A DNA stretch of 64,000 nucleotides from Clavulina sp. PMI_390. Taxonomy: Eukaryota > Basidiomycota > Agaricomycetes > Cantharellales > Hydnaceae. This document shows, piece by piece, positions 20,539-31,713 of this stretch. Under the pieces are notes generated by a model. That model searched no databases, had not been told where the DNA came from, and saw only the letters and a program-made list of their open reading frames with translations. Both the position numbers and the translations under genes were made by a program. Position 1 is the first letter of the stretch; each line of letters opens with the position of its first letter. The stretch is taken from positions 163,156-227,155 of the forward strand of contig WIDE01000021.1 of NCBI GenBank assembly GCA_015039315.1, written 5' to 3'.

Positions 20539-23500
20539 TCACGCGTCGTCAACGGTTCTTTCAAAACAACCACAGCAACTAGAGAGGATGCGACGCCAGA
20601 GCGGTTTCTTTGACTGTGAAAATAAACTATCAGCGACTTTTCGATCCGCCTCATTTGGAGCCACGTACTAGTTTCAACGGGCCTTTGATCGCCAACACGG
20701 AAATTGACGACTCGCGTTCCCAAGTGATGAAGGTCTCCTTGAAATCCTCGGTCCACGTGTCTAAATGCATTTCAGCCACCGTTTTGTTCTCCACAGACAT
20801 ATTCACATCAAGCATAAGGCCATGCATCAGGGGGTTAGAGATAGGATACCTCTCTACCATATGAATGTGCATAAGGAAAATGAGTCCCCCAACGAATGCA
20901 AGCACCTGGAGAGCATACCATCCCCAGAGCCTACGATGATCCACGTCGGCGCGGGAGGTGTTTACCGGGATGTCCACGTAGGTAGAGGGAAGAGGGGAGT
21001 AAAAAGCAAACAATTCGGACATGACCGTCCATGCGCTGCTATAACCACGAACAAGTATCTCCTTTGTATAGGATTCGATATTATCCCATACCGCAGGTAA
21101 TGTGACGTTAGAGGTTGTAAGAGTACCGATCACGTCCGCCATAACGTATAATGCTTGTGTGGTGGCGATATCGGGCTGGAGGGAGAGCTTCGCTCCAGCC
21201 GGGTTTTGGACCACGAGAGGGAAAACGACCTCACAGCCCGTACAAACCGCTGCACCGGCGCTATATGTGATCTTAGCAAAGACGAAGCACATGGAATATC
21301 CGGTAGCATCGTGCACGGATGTCGTGAGGATGTTTGAAGGGAGCCGCCCGAAAATCGCGATAGTGGAGGCATCGCAGTCACCGTAGTAGTTGACAGCTAC
21401 AGCAGCGATAGTTGATTTGCTCTGTACCATCACAGGCTGCTGCTGAGACGTATCATGGCTGAGTGTGGCGGAAATGGTGTTGTAGGGTACATCGGGCAAA
21501 AGGGCCAGCGCTCCCGCTGATGATAGCAGAGGATTGGTCGGATTCTGGCCAGCAGCAGTTGGAAATAAGGTGCCAGGTGAATTGGAAGGGGATAGATAAG
21601 AAAGCTGTGCTTGGGTAACATCCGAGCTGTCGGTAACCCACTCGAATGATTCGATATCAAAAATGGGGATAGTGATGCTGTTAAGGGATGCGCCAACGGG
21701 AAGGCTTTCAACAGATGGGACCACGCGCTTGAAAGTCGTTGGGCTGTCCGGGGCATCAGTGACGCTCGTCCACGCATGAGTAGATAGTGCGCTAGCCCGT
21801 TGGATATAGCGAGGTCTGAAGTTGGGATCAACCAACCAGGACCCCCACGGGTTGCCATCATGATAATTAGCGCCCTGGCTGCCTATATCAGTAATGATGT
21901 CAGCATTCGATATGTTTCGTGTGCTTGCATGCCAGCTGATAGAGCCCGTGGCGATGGGCGGAGAGAAGGATGCGGGGAACGCTGTGAGCATTATCAATAG
22001 GATGCCAAATGCGAGCGATCTGCCTCCACGTCTGTTTTCGTGCGCAGCGTCTGCGGGATCAGGTTCGTAACCGGGTGGAGGAAACATAGCAGGGATGAAG
22101 GGGAGGGATATCATATCGCTCAGAGCATTCAGTTTCATCCCATTCCTCTCCAGGAGGAGGAAAGCGTAGTTCCACGTGATTACGGCAATCCAACCCGAGT
22201 ACAGTTTACCAAGCAAGTTGAAGGCTCCAGAAATGATAGTCGTGATATCGCTTTGTAGAGGGACCCAGTCCCTCTGAGGCACTCGCACCGTTGTGCCATT
22301 CGCGAGCTGATAGTGCGGTCGACGTTCAGTAACATTGAAGGCACGCTGATCCACATAGACAAGGAAAAACACGAGGATAAGGGTCGCGAGCGTTGTTTGA
22401 GCCGCTAGCTGCAGAACCACTAGCCAGAACGCTCCTGAGTGTGATGATGCTGTTTCAAATGTTGGGGGAACTACATACATCAGCGTTTCACGATTGTTAG
22501 CGACATTGAGAGATTATTTCGATAGGCAGTGCAAGCTCATACCAGCGTACGATTCATGTCCACCTGCTCCTTTCTCTGGGCCCATATAACTCGCGGCGGA
22601 TCTCCCAGTGTACGGTACTTGCGGTTGATCAGAGGAGATCGTATCTCCATCATGGACACCAGGAGAGGCATGCTTATGCTGCGAAGAGTCATTGTAGCTC
22701 ATGGCTGTTCCTACAACCCGGTTATCAGAGGGAAAACGGAGCGACAAGAGAAGGATATGTACCTGAAAAAGGGAGGGGCCTTCGGCAGATAATGCTTGAC
22801 AGTCACAGGCGACATATATGTCAGTACCACGCAAGCTGATCATTTAGTGTTAAGGTTGGGAGTGAAATAGTGGCTTTTCTTAGAGCAAGGTAGCGAATAA
22901 GGAAATGCATTATATGGAACCTGAGCGTCAATCTGTAATGAAAACAAGGCGAGATCGCCAAGTAGGGGCGCAGGAGGTGGATCACCGAGGTCATTAAAAG
23001 CTAATGAGCACAGGGAGTTGCGTGCTGGACTGTTCCAGCGAGGCAAGGTTACAACAACCTGTAAGGCTTGTGCTGATGTGTTGGACGGATCTTGTGCCGG
23101 TCTGGGTCGAAGACGTCGTTGAACGGCCCAAATCGCCTAAACAGCAATATCATTAAACTCGTTGGGGTGTGTTGGAATGAAGCCAGCTAGGACTGCACGC
23201 CAAGCCAGAGATTGTTTGGCATTGTTCAGGACCGTGGGAAGTGAGGTCTTGGCGGGTTATTTCCTGGCACAGAGCTCAACCGCGATATTTTGGCCCCCAG
23301 CAACCTCCCCTCCGTAACTCAATACATAACGCAGATTAAATGAGATTGCGACCCCGTTATATCACCACTCAATAATGCCGCCTCCGATTGGTGTCTAGCG
23401 TCTAAGTCTCGGGTGGCCTCCACCCCCCTGAGTGGCAATTAATGGGTTGTATTGAAATCAACTTTCAGATCATCCACTTCCTGCCTGGATTTATCAGCCA

Positions 23501-23860
23501 CTATCGAGTCTTGATGGGCCGAGACGAGCAATTTCAACTCAACCTGGATTCTCAAGACCGGTTTCGCGCCGAGGCTCCGTTATGATCATAGGTAAGCCCA
23601 GGACACAATGGACAAATCTCCTGGTGGAAGTAGGCGCACATTTCGAATTGTTATTATGTGCACAAAAACACGCCGGCGATAATCCCACAACATGCTCTCC
23701 CTTCCATTCAGCGAGGCATCCACAACCCAGTAAAAATATTTGTTAAAGAGATCCCAGCTATTCAGTGACCCTTAATTTTTCAGCTGGCCCGGCGGAGGCT
23801 TTGTTACGCCGAGATCACTCTATACAAATCCAGTCTGGCCCCGGACCACGCAGGTCCAAA
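20270..23860. repeat. Direct duplication, unit A (membrane-protein gene plus flanks)
   Basis: Matches about 24350-27930 in the same orientation, including the coding region, 3' flank and about 1 kb of 5' flank. For example, both 5' flanks share GACCTGAGCGTCAATCTGTA-type sequence and a GCCAAGCCAGAGA block. Corresponding points lie about 4.1 kb apart. Limits are approximate. Confidence 0.7.
20539..22702 (-). CDS. Large multi-pass membrane protein, copy A
   Basis: Unrecognised family. Exons 22702-22543, 22470-20669 and 20613-20539 (TGA) give 678 aa. The start MSYNDSSQ matches the copy B start. Hydrophobic segments: VVLQLAAQTTLATLILVFF (about 70-90), GWIAVITWNYAFLLL, LAFGILLIMLTAFPASF and, near the end, LQVLAFVGGLIFLMHI. 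Between the third and fourth lies about 350 residues with N-glycosylation sequons, probably non-cytoplasmic. The last exon is only 24 codons and ends CCGCFERTVDDA; its Cys cluster resembles a palmitoylation site. Copy B has the same small last exon, which supports the splice model. A donor GTACGTGG precedes the last intron in both copies. Function unknown; a surface or sensor role is possible but not shown. Confidence 0.75.
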
Positions 23861-24632
23861 GAATGAGAAGATGTTTGGCATGCGGTAGCTCGCTTTTCCT
23901 CCACAACAGCTGTTCTAGGATAGACCAATCCATTGCTACTCTCTTAGACGACTTCTCGACGGAAACGATGCCTGAATCAGCTCTTTATCGAACGCCTCGC
24001 CCTTTCACCTACCCGGATGGGTTGAGCAGGGCTCGACCCTCTCCCCTCTCAGGGCAGCATCCCGCTACCAACCATGCTCATTTTATTACTTCGTGTGATG
24101 TTATTATATGTGTTGACAGCGAGAACACGTCACCCAGCTTGACGCTAGCCAGATGATTAAGCTTCTGCCTGAGATCGCCGCATCAGGTCATGCTCATCTC
24201 TCAGTACTGGCAAATTGACTTACATGACCAAGAGAAAGTCTAGCGCTCCTGAATGCCTTGGATAAAGATTCTGATTGCATATCACTCCCAGCGCCAATCA
24301 TATGTAAGCCAATATAGTTCAGAGATATGCATTTCACGAGATGATCCGTCATGTAAGACCTGATTCTGGACGACAAACGTGTCGAAGATATTGAATTCCT
24401 AGTCGGAAGCTGCAAACCACAAGGTAGCAGTTCGTCGTAATTGTAGTGTACAGGCGATTCAGCAAGTAAGGACCACAAGCATGGATGTGTATGGTTAGAT
24501 TCAAAAATTCGCCAGCGAAGGTGTATGGGCACATGGCCAAGATGTTAAACGTGGATAGGAGGTTGCTAAGCTCCGGCACTTTCACGGAGGTTGGCCGGGG
24601 TGTTCGGAGTAATGAGCTGTTGAAGCTGGTAG
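22703..24632. other. 5' flank of copy A and 3' flank of copy B
   Basis: About 1.9 kb without a supported gene. The 22840-23046 part matches 26923-27144 (duplicated upstream sequence, probably promoter and 5' UTR). Small open frames in both copies are not conserved as proteins. About 23860-24330 lies between the duplicated units. Confidence 0.4.
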
Positions 24633-27600
24633 TCATGCTGCATCTTCGATGGTCGTCCCAAAACAACCACAACAACTAGACAGGACACGGCGCCAGAGCG
24701 GTTTCTTTGACTGTTACGGAAATCAAGTATCAGTACCATTTCAATCCGCATCATTCGGACCCACGTACTGGTTTCAATGGACCTGTGATGGCCAACACGG
24801 AAGTTGACGACTCACGTTCCCAGGTGACGAACGTGTCCTTAAAGTCCTCTGTCCACGTATCTAAATGGGCGCGAGCCACTGCCTTGTTCTCCGCCGACAT
24901 GTTTACGTCAAGCATGAGGCCATGCATCAAGGGGTTGGAGATTGGATACCTCTGTGACATGCGAATATGCATGAGGAAAATGAGCCCCCCAACGAATGCG
25001 AGGACCTGTAGAGCAAACCATCCCCAAAGCCTCCGACGATCGACAACGGCACGTGATGTGTTGATTGGGATGCTCACGAAGGTGGAGGGGAGCGGCGAGT
25101 AGAATGCTAACATCTCGGACATGACCGTCCAAGCGCTGCTATACCCACGAACGAGCACCTCCTTTGTATAAGCCTCGATATTATCCCATAGTCCAGGCAG
25201 GGTGACATTAGAGGCTGCGAGACTTCCAATTACGTCTGCCATAACATACAACGCCTGTGTAGTGGCAACATCAGCTTGTAGTGAGAGGACCTCGCCAGCA
25301 GGATTCTGAACGACGAGGGGGAAGACGACTTCGCACGCCTCACAGACTCCCGCGCCGGCACTGTACGTGATCTTGGCAAACACATAGCACATGGCGTAGC
25401 CCCAGACGTTTTTGCTAGTCGCCGTGAATGCGTTCTGGGGAAGAGGGCCAAATATGGCCATGATGGAGGCATCACATTCATTACCAGCGTAGTTAACAGC
25501 CACGGCCACGATACCAGTCTTACTCCGGACGGCTATGGGCTGCTGATCGGACGCAGTGGTGCTGAGTGCCGCGGCTGTAGTGTTGTAGGGTGCATCTGGT
25601 AATAGGGCGAGCACTCCTGGAGTCGACTGGAGAGGATTGGTTGGATTCTGGCCTGCGGTAGGTGAATATATCGTGCCAGGAGTATTCTGCGGAGCCAGGT
25701 ACTGAAGTTGGGCTGCACTAACATCTGAGCCATCAGTGACCCAGTCAAATGATTCGATATTGAACACCGGGATAGTGATGCTGTTGAGGGTTGCGCCAAC
25801 GGGAAGGCTTTCCACAGATGGGACCACGCGCTTAAATGTGGTTGGGTTATCTAGGGCGTCGGTGACACTAGTCCAGGCATGCGTTGCCAGTGCACTAGCT
25901 CGTTGGACATAACGAGGTCTAAAGGTAACATCCGTTAGGAACGACGCCCATGGATTGCTATCACCATAATCGGCGCCTTGATTGCCAATATTGGTGATGA
26001 TGTCAGCATCTGATATATTTCGGGTGCTTGCATGCCAGCTGATAGAGCCTGTGGCGATGGGTGGAGAGAAAGATGCGGGGAACACTGTCAGCATTATTAG
26101 TAGGATGCCAAACGCGAGTGATTTCCCCCCACGTCGATGACCGCGCGCAGGCTCTGTAGGATTAGGCTCGTATCCAGGTGGAGGAAACATTGCAGGAATG
26201 AAGGGAAGGGATATCATGTCGCTGAGGGTGGTTATTTTCATTCCATTCCTCTCCAAGAGGAGGAAAGCGTAGTTCCACGTGATGACGGCGATCCACCCCG
26301 AGTACAGTTTACCAAGCAAGTTGAAGGCCCCAGAGATTATTGTCGTGATATCGCTCTGTAGGGGAATCCAATCTCTCTCGGGAACTCGTACCGTAGTGCC
26401 ATTCGCGAGTTGATAATGCGGCCGACGCTCAGTAACGTTAAAGGCACGTTGATCCACGTAGGCGAGGTAAAAGACGAGGATAAGTGTCGCAAGGATTGTT
26501 TGAGCCGCTAGCTGAAAAACAGCCCACCAGAACGCTCCTGAGGACGGCGGCGCGGCCACAAATCCTAGTGAAGCGGGTACCATTAATCGCTCATGATCAT
26601 TAGCTATAGAAGGCAGGCGCCTCAACGGATGATGCAACCACTTACCAGAATATGACTCCTGTACCCCTGCTCCTTTCTCTGCATCTACATAACTTCCAGC
26701 GGTCCTCCCAGTGTACGGTACACGTGGTTGCTCAGAAAAGATCAAGTCTCCATCGTGGGCATTATGAGAGGCAGCCTTCGGCTGCGAATAGTCATCAAAA
26801 CTCATGAGGATTCCTATCATCCAGTGGTTAGAATAAAAATACCTTGTTAAGATTGACTACACACCTGGAGGAGGGGGGGGCCTTCTACAGAAAATGCTCC
26901 ACACTGACAGGGGGCATATATGTCAACGCCACGCGAGTCGATCAGTTATGCTTAAGCTGGGAGACAAATCGTTGCTTTTCTTGGAGCACGGTAGCGAATA
27001 AGGAAATGCATTATTCAGGACCTGAGCGTCAATCTGTAGTGAAAACCAAGTGAGATTGCCAAGTAGGGGTGCAGGAGGCAAATCTCCGAGGTTATTATCC
27101 AGTAATGAACACGACTGTTCCAGCGAGGCAAAGTGATCCAACATGTGAGATTTTCGCCCTCAATTCAGTCCTTCACGAAGGATTTTGGTAGATGTGTCCA
27201 GACACCCCGTATGCTGATCTGAGTGCGGAATGATAACGAAGGCCCAGATAGCCTATCCAACGATGTAAGCATATTGTTACTATACATCAGAAGTCGGTTC
27301 AACTGTAAACATACGCCAAGCCAGAGAGTGTTTGGTTCTGTTCTCACGTCTTTGGCACGTGGGAAAAGAGATCTGCGAGTGCCTGATACAGCTCTCCATG
27401 GTGCTCAAACTCTTCTCTGTGGCTCGAAATAGGATGATGTGATCAAAAAGTCGCCCTGCTGGTATCAGAACCTAACTATCGCGTCTAAGGTCGATATCCA
27501 GCCTCAATATCTCGCACGGCCACGCCCTGAGGATTAATTAGCGGGCCCTAAATGGAATATCGTTCAATTCTTTTCCCACTATCGTCCTGCGTCAAGATCT

Positions 27601-27930
27601 ATCAGCTCTGTTGACCATTTAGCCCGAGCCGAGCAATCTCAAGACTTGAACCTGAGATTTGCGAAACCGGTTCTATTATGAGTCTCCGATATGAGCAGAG
27701 TCAAACCCATGTTTCAGTCGATCGCCAGCTGGTGATCTCGGCGTTATCGCTAGCAGCCAGGGTGCCTCCTCGTCATTCAATGTGGCAATCGTGCCTCGTG
27801 GTGGAAAATCTCTAGCCAGAAATTGCGGCAGTCCAATGGCCGAGTGGACAGAAGGCCCTTCGGGCCGAAATACCTCTCATAGACCCAGTCTACTCCTATG
27901 CTCGGATCACGCAGGCCGGACGGACGATAT
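24350..27930. repeat. Direct duplication, unit B (membrane-protein gene plus flanks)
   Basis: Partner of 20270-23860, in the same orientation. Coding parts are most similar; flanks have diverged more and contain indels. Confidence 0.7.
24633..26805 (-). CDS. Large multi-pass membrane protein, copy B
   Basis: Paralogue of the 20539-22702 gene. Exons 26805-26646, 26564-24769 and 24710-24633 (TGA) give 677 aa. It has the same four hydrophobic segments (for example LQVLAFVGGLIFLMHI), the same lumenal or extracellular middle region, and a small last exon ending CCGCFGTTIEDAA. The start MSFDDYSQP aligns with copy A; another ATG at 26820 is in frame. Intron 1 (26645-26565) is 81 nt, a multiple of three and free of stops, so an unspliced message would still encode protein; the copy A intron contains a stop. 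Family and function not recognised. Confidence 0.75.
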
Positions 27931-28647
27931 CATTAGATCTATGTCAGCTCTTTGTCATCCTCAAATATCAGTGTGTAGCCCTGCTCATCGATGCAGAATA
28001 GAATATCTCTTATTATTAACTGGTGCGAGGGTCGTTACTTCTCTTGTTGAGGGATTTCTTACAAATATTATATTCGAATAAGTTTTCATCCCTTGGTGCT
28101 GTCCAGTCGAGCTTCAAGACGAAGCGCCGTCATTTGCAGACTGCAATCGATCAAATCCAGCAGCTCATATCCTGTGCGGGGACGAATGTGGAGACTTTAC
28201 GGCCCTTCCAATAAGTAGGGCATCATGTTACGACCCAGCCCGTTCAGGGGATAATGTTGTAGGTATTTTCCCTACCCACCCTCTTTGAAACATCTCAAAC
28301 AGAACCGATAAGCGGTGCTCAACGGCCCATGACTCCTAAACTCACCACTTAGCGGGGCTTTCTCGTATGACATCATTCGAACCCTGAAGAGTAAAGGGGT
28401 TTATAAGGGTCACTAGCAGCACGGATCACTCTACGGGTAGTAAAACTTATGCTTTGCGAGAAAGCGCCAAAGATTACTGTTTTTTTTTTTTTTGTCTCCT
28501 TATGAAATACGTTCCATTCACTTAATCATACTCTACTTCGGCCGGCACACCACAAGGATAACGAATACTCGATCGGGAACCCCCAAAATAATCACTCCAA
28601 ATAAGCACTCGAACCGCCGGATAAGAGGGCATCAGAAAGTCAGCGCC
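26806..28647. other. 5' flank of copy B and intergenic region
   Basis: No gene supported. It holds duplicated upstream sequence to about 27930, then unique DNA with a run of 12-13 T near 28481-28493. Confidence 0.35.
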
Positions 28648-28830
28648 TCAAGCCTTGCCGATGGACTGTTTCATCTCGCACCTCTTACGGACTTGATGAG
28701 ATGGTGAAGGCTTCAGATAGAACGCATCACGAGAGTTCTTGTCTTGCGTCGCTCTGTATTCGTTCTCATATAGCTCCCACTCTCCGCCAATCATGCACTC
28801 AAAGACGAACGCAAACCATTTGGCCTCGTA
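28648..28830 (-). pseudogene. C-terminal relic of an F-box gene
   Basis: An open stretch ending at TGA 28648-28650 encodes WFAFVFECMIGGEWELYENE and SRDAFYLKP, matching the C-terminal part of the 31696-33534 F-box protein (WFAFVFERMPDGEWELYDDE, SRDAFYLTP). No F-box or middle region lies upstream on this strand (28831-29250), so this is a truncated third copy. It sits just downstream of the two intact F-box genes, as expected of decay in a tandem array. Confidence 0.65.
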
Positions 28831-29395
28831 TTCCGTTGAGCTTGACGGAGAAAGGACTGTTGCCGAGAGTCGCTTCGCATGCAAATTATTCCCGGCTATA
28901 GTGGAGCGGACCGGGGAGTTGGCCATCGCTTTGGGATATAGCGGAAGCTAGCTGGGTTGTGTCGTGAATTGGAAGTAGGGTAGGATACCCTCGATGGGCA
29001 ATAAGTAGTGGTTGGCGAGGGGTCGTGATTCATGAATACGCCGCGCCGTTCCCGACCAGGGATGATCCACACAGTCACAAATTTGCACGCATGAATAGAT
29101 CACCATGAACTCATGGATTAACTGATTTCTCCACAGAAATCTCATGACGCTGTTGTACTTGTCAGTAGTCGATCCAGGTGGAGAGTGTATTATCGCGTCC
29201 AAGACAGGAGGAAAGTAAACATAAATCCATAAAACTATGGGCATCAGACCACCAGCAGGGCCTTTCGCCTAAGCAAAAATTTGAAAGCCATAGCGAATTA
29301 TCACGGGAGATAGGACAATCGTACATTTTTCTAACCGCACGAAGTACATACGCTTCATTAGATAGTGACGAATTCGGACAGCTTCACCAAGCTTG
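28831..29395. other. Intergenic region beyond the F-box relic
   Basis: A minus-strand frame of 98 codons (29244-28948) includes VMRFLWRNQLIHEF but has no recognised domain. Possibly more decayed coding sequence. Confidence 0.25.
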
Positions 29396-31179
29396 TCACG
29401 CTGCCTGGCGCAGGTTCTGTGGCATATCGGTCGCCCCGCGCTCTTGCCTTCTTCTCTCTCGTTGTTCATGGAGTAGACAGGGTTGGGGAGCCTCGAGATA
29501 GAACGTATCACGGGAGTCCTCGTCACGCATCGTCCGCGACTCGTCCTCGTAAAGCTCCCACTCTCCATCGGACATGCGCTGAAAGACGAACCCAAACCAC
29601 TCATTAGTTGGCGTCCAAGTACTGGCAGCCCACCAAGGTAGCCTTCCAAACTCGAAGATAACACGAATCCCCACACGATCGAGGGGAAGGTCACGAAACT
29701 CGAACTTGATGAATGACAGGAATTGACGTCTTGTCTTCAGTTTGCGCAGTTTACCAAAGCCGTGCTGCAAAGGAAGGACCTCGTGGCGAATAATATACGT
29801 GGTCATTTTGGGAAGGCTGCCAAAGATTGTGGCGATACTTGACCAGCTGGTCGTGCGACAGCACTGAGCGGGGGTCCCTGCAAATGAGGTGCCGTCACCA
29901 AATCCGCGGACAGTCTGAGATATCACGGACACTTGTGAGTTCCAGGGCTGCATTGTGCACACCATGCGGCTGACGTCCGGCGTATCTTTGTAAAGGTCGA
30001 TGTGGAGAATTTGCACGCGGCGTCGATTAAGCGCGCGCCCAAGACTTCTGAGAGCGTATCTCTCATCCCGGGTGTCATTGAGGACTGCCAGGTCAAAACG
30101 GAATCCTCTGTCGACAAAACTCAGAGATCGAAAGTCGTTGTGGGCCAGGAGATCCGGGGCGCCATATATGGTGGTCTTCAACCGTACATGAGTCTTTATC
30201 GGAGCTGCAAAGAAAGAGAGACGTCGAAGTGGTCCGAGGTCGTCTCTATCCTCGGAATCGGGGATGATCCTGACATGGGTGAGTGTGGGTTCGCGACGGG
30301 GCTGCGAGAGCTTCAGCAGATCCCTGATATCCGTAGCTGGCACGTGTAGAAGGTGCAGGCGCTGGACCGGAAGTCGATACCAGCTGTGAGCAAAAGTCAA
30401 CCAGGTCATGGAGTGCCACTTTTTTGCACTGAATGGGTTGGAGCTCTCGGTCGCAGTTGGTTGGGACGAGGCTGGGACAATAGTTGAGCAGGTACAGAAC
30501 ACATCACAGTCCGGCCAACTAGAACAGATGCTGGGCTTTTGCGTTCGTGGATCAGCGAAGAGTACCACGAGTGTCTCGATGTTTTTCATCAGTTCGAGAG
30601 CTCTTAGGAGGGTCTTAAAGAGGCGAAACACCTATCATGTTGCATGTGGATGTTAAGCGAAGTATCCAGTATAGATACAAGAACGATATGGCTCACCATG
30701 GGCGTCTCGTTTTGGGATGAATCTCCAAGCTGGAATTGGTCTGTGGTGGAGTCAATTCGTCGCTTGAATCCATCGAGGACTTTGGCGTAAGCATCCATGG
30801 GCTCTGGTGATGGAGTGCCCACATGAGCTTGGAACACGACGGTGAGCTTTCTAAGGCTACGAGCCCTCTCGGGTCGATCCAAAAGAGAGAACAGACGAGG
30901 CCATAGATTTGTCGTATGCCCATGGTAGTAGAATGGGAGAGTAATCGCTCTCCACAGCAGGCGGTTACAGAGTGAGTTGAACTTGCTATTGAGCAGAGAG
31001 CAGATGCGGAGCGTAGCGCGATCGGTCTGAAGATCCTCCAAGATGAGAAGCCAGATTTCTGGTGGGAGGTCGACAGACGGTCGGCGGGCGATGTTAACAG
31101 GAAAAGGGTCGTCGAGGAGGACCCTTTCCACGAACGGACGATTGCTGGTTCTCGTGACGGCTGCAGGAGAACCAGACAT
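29396..31179 (-). CDS. F-box protein 1 of tandem pair
   Basis: Exons 31179-30697 and 30631-29396 (TGA) give 572 aa. The F-box lies at about residues 35-80: VDLPPEIWLLILEDL, then LRICSLLNSKFNSLCN and LLWRAITL. F-box proteins act as substrate receptors of SCF ubiquitin ligases, binding Skp1 through this motif. The remainder has LRR-like strands (LRKLTVVF, VQRLHLLHV, VQILHIDLY) and a conserved end GEWELYEDESRTMRDEDS. The intron GTGAGC...ATAG is in phase 0; exon 2 starts with GTG and is not an independent gene. About 60% similar by eye to the neighbouring gene at 31696-33534; substrate unknown. Confidence 0.82.
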
Positions 31180-31713
31180 TGACTTGGCGATATGGTCGGT
31201 GCGGCAAGGCGCAACCTACTCGACGTCTCGCTGGGGGAATGGCTGAGACCCTAAAGGAGAGCGGGGAATTCTCTAAGGGTGAAAAGGCGAAATTTGGGCC
31301 GGTAATCGAAGGCGATGGTGCCGACGGACATAGATTTTTTTCCGAATGCATGTGTAGAATGGGTTACACACCGTCCCATCACGATGTCACCCACGCTGTC
31401 ACATTCGGCACACGCACTCTATAAGTGAGGAACGTCATCGAATACGATAGCCTGGCTTTTCTGCATCGAAGAGAGGGATATTACGTACAACGTCGTAATG
31501 TACATCGCAGTGTGTATTGTATGGAAAAAGATAGGAAGAGTAAAATATGGAGCGCAAAGCGAAAATTATGGGAGGGTGGTGGAAGTACAGCATGTCCTCT
31601 ATGAGCAAGGCTCCAGGAATGAGCCAAGAGTTTCGCTTACAAGGGAGGAAGAACAACCCTAAAGACATTCAATGGCATCACCAACGTGCCCCTCGTCAAG
31701 CAACGACCAAGTT
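31180..31713. repeat. Duplicated F-box upstream region carrying 3' end of the Ser-rich gene
   Basis: Matches 33535-34098 in the same orientation. Shared blocks include AATGGTGCCGACGG, ACGTCATCG and GTCAAGCAACGACCAAGTT (31695-31713, equal to 34080-34098). The far end is the last codons of the Ser-rich gene, here fused to the neighbouring F-box frame. Confidence 0.75.

Noticed and set aside
29396..30631. Exon 2 of F-box 1 as a separate gene starting at GTG
   Set aside because: It begins directly after an AG acceptor in phase 0 with exon 1; a GTG start is not expected in a nuclear fungal gene.
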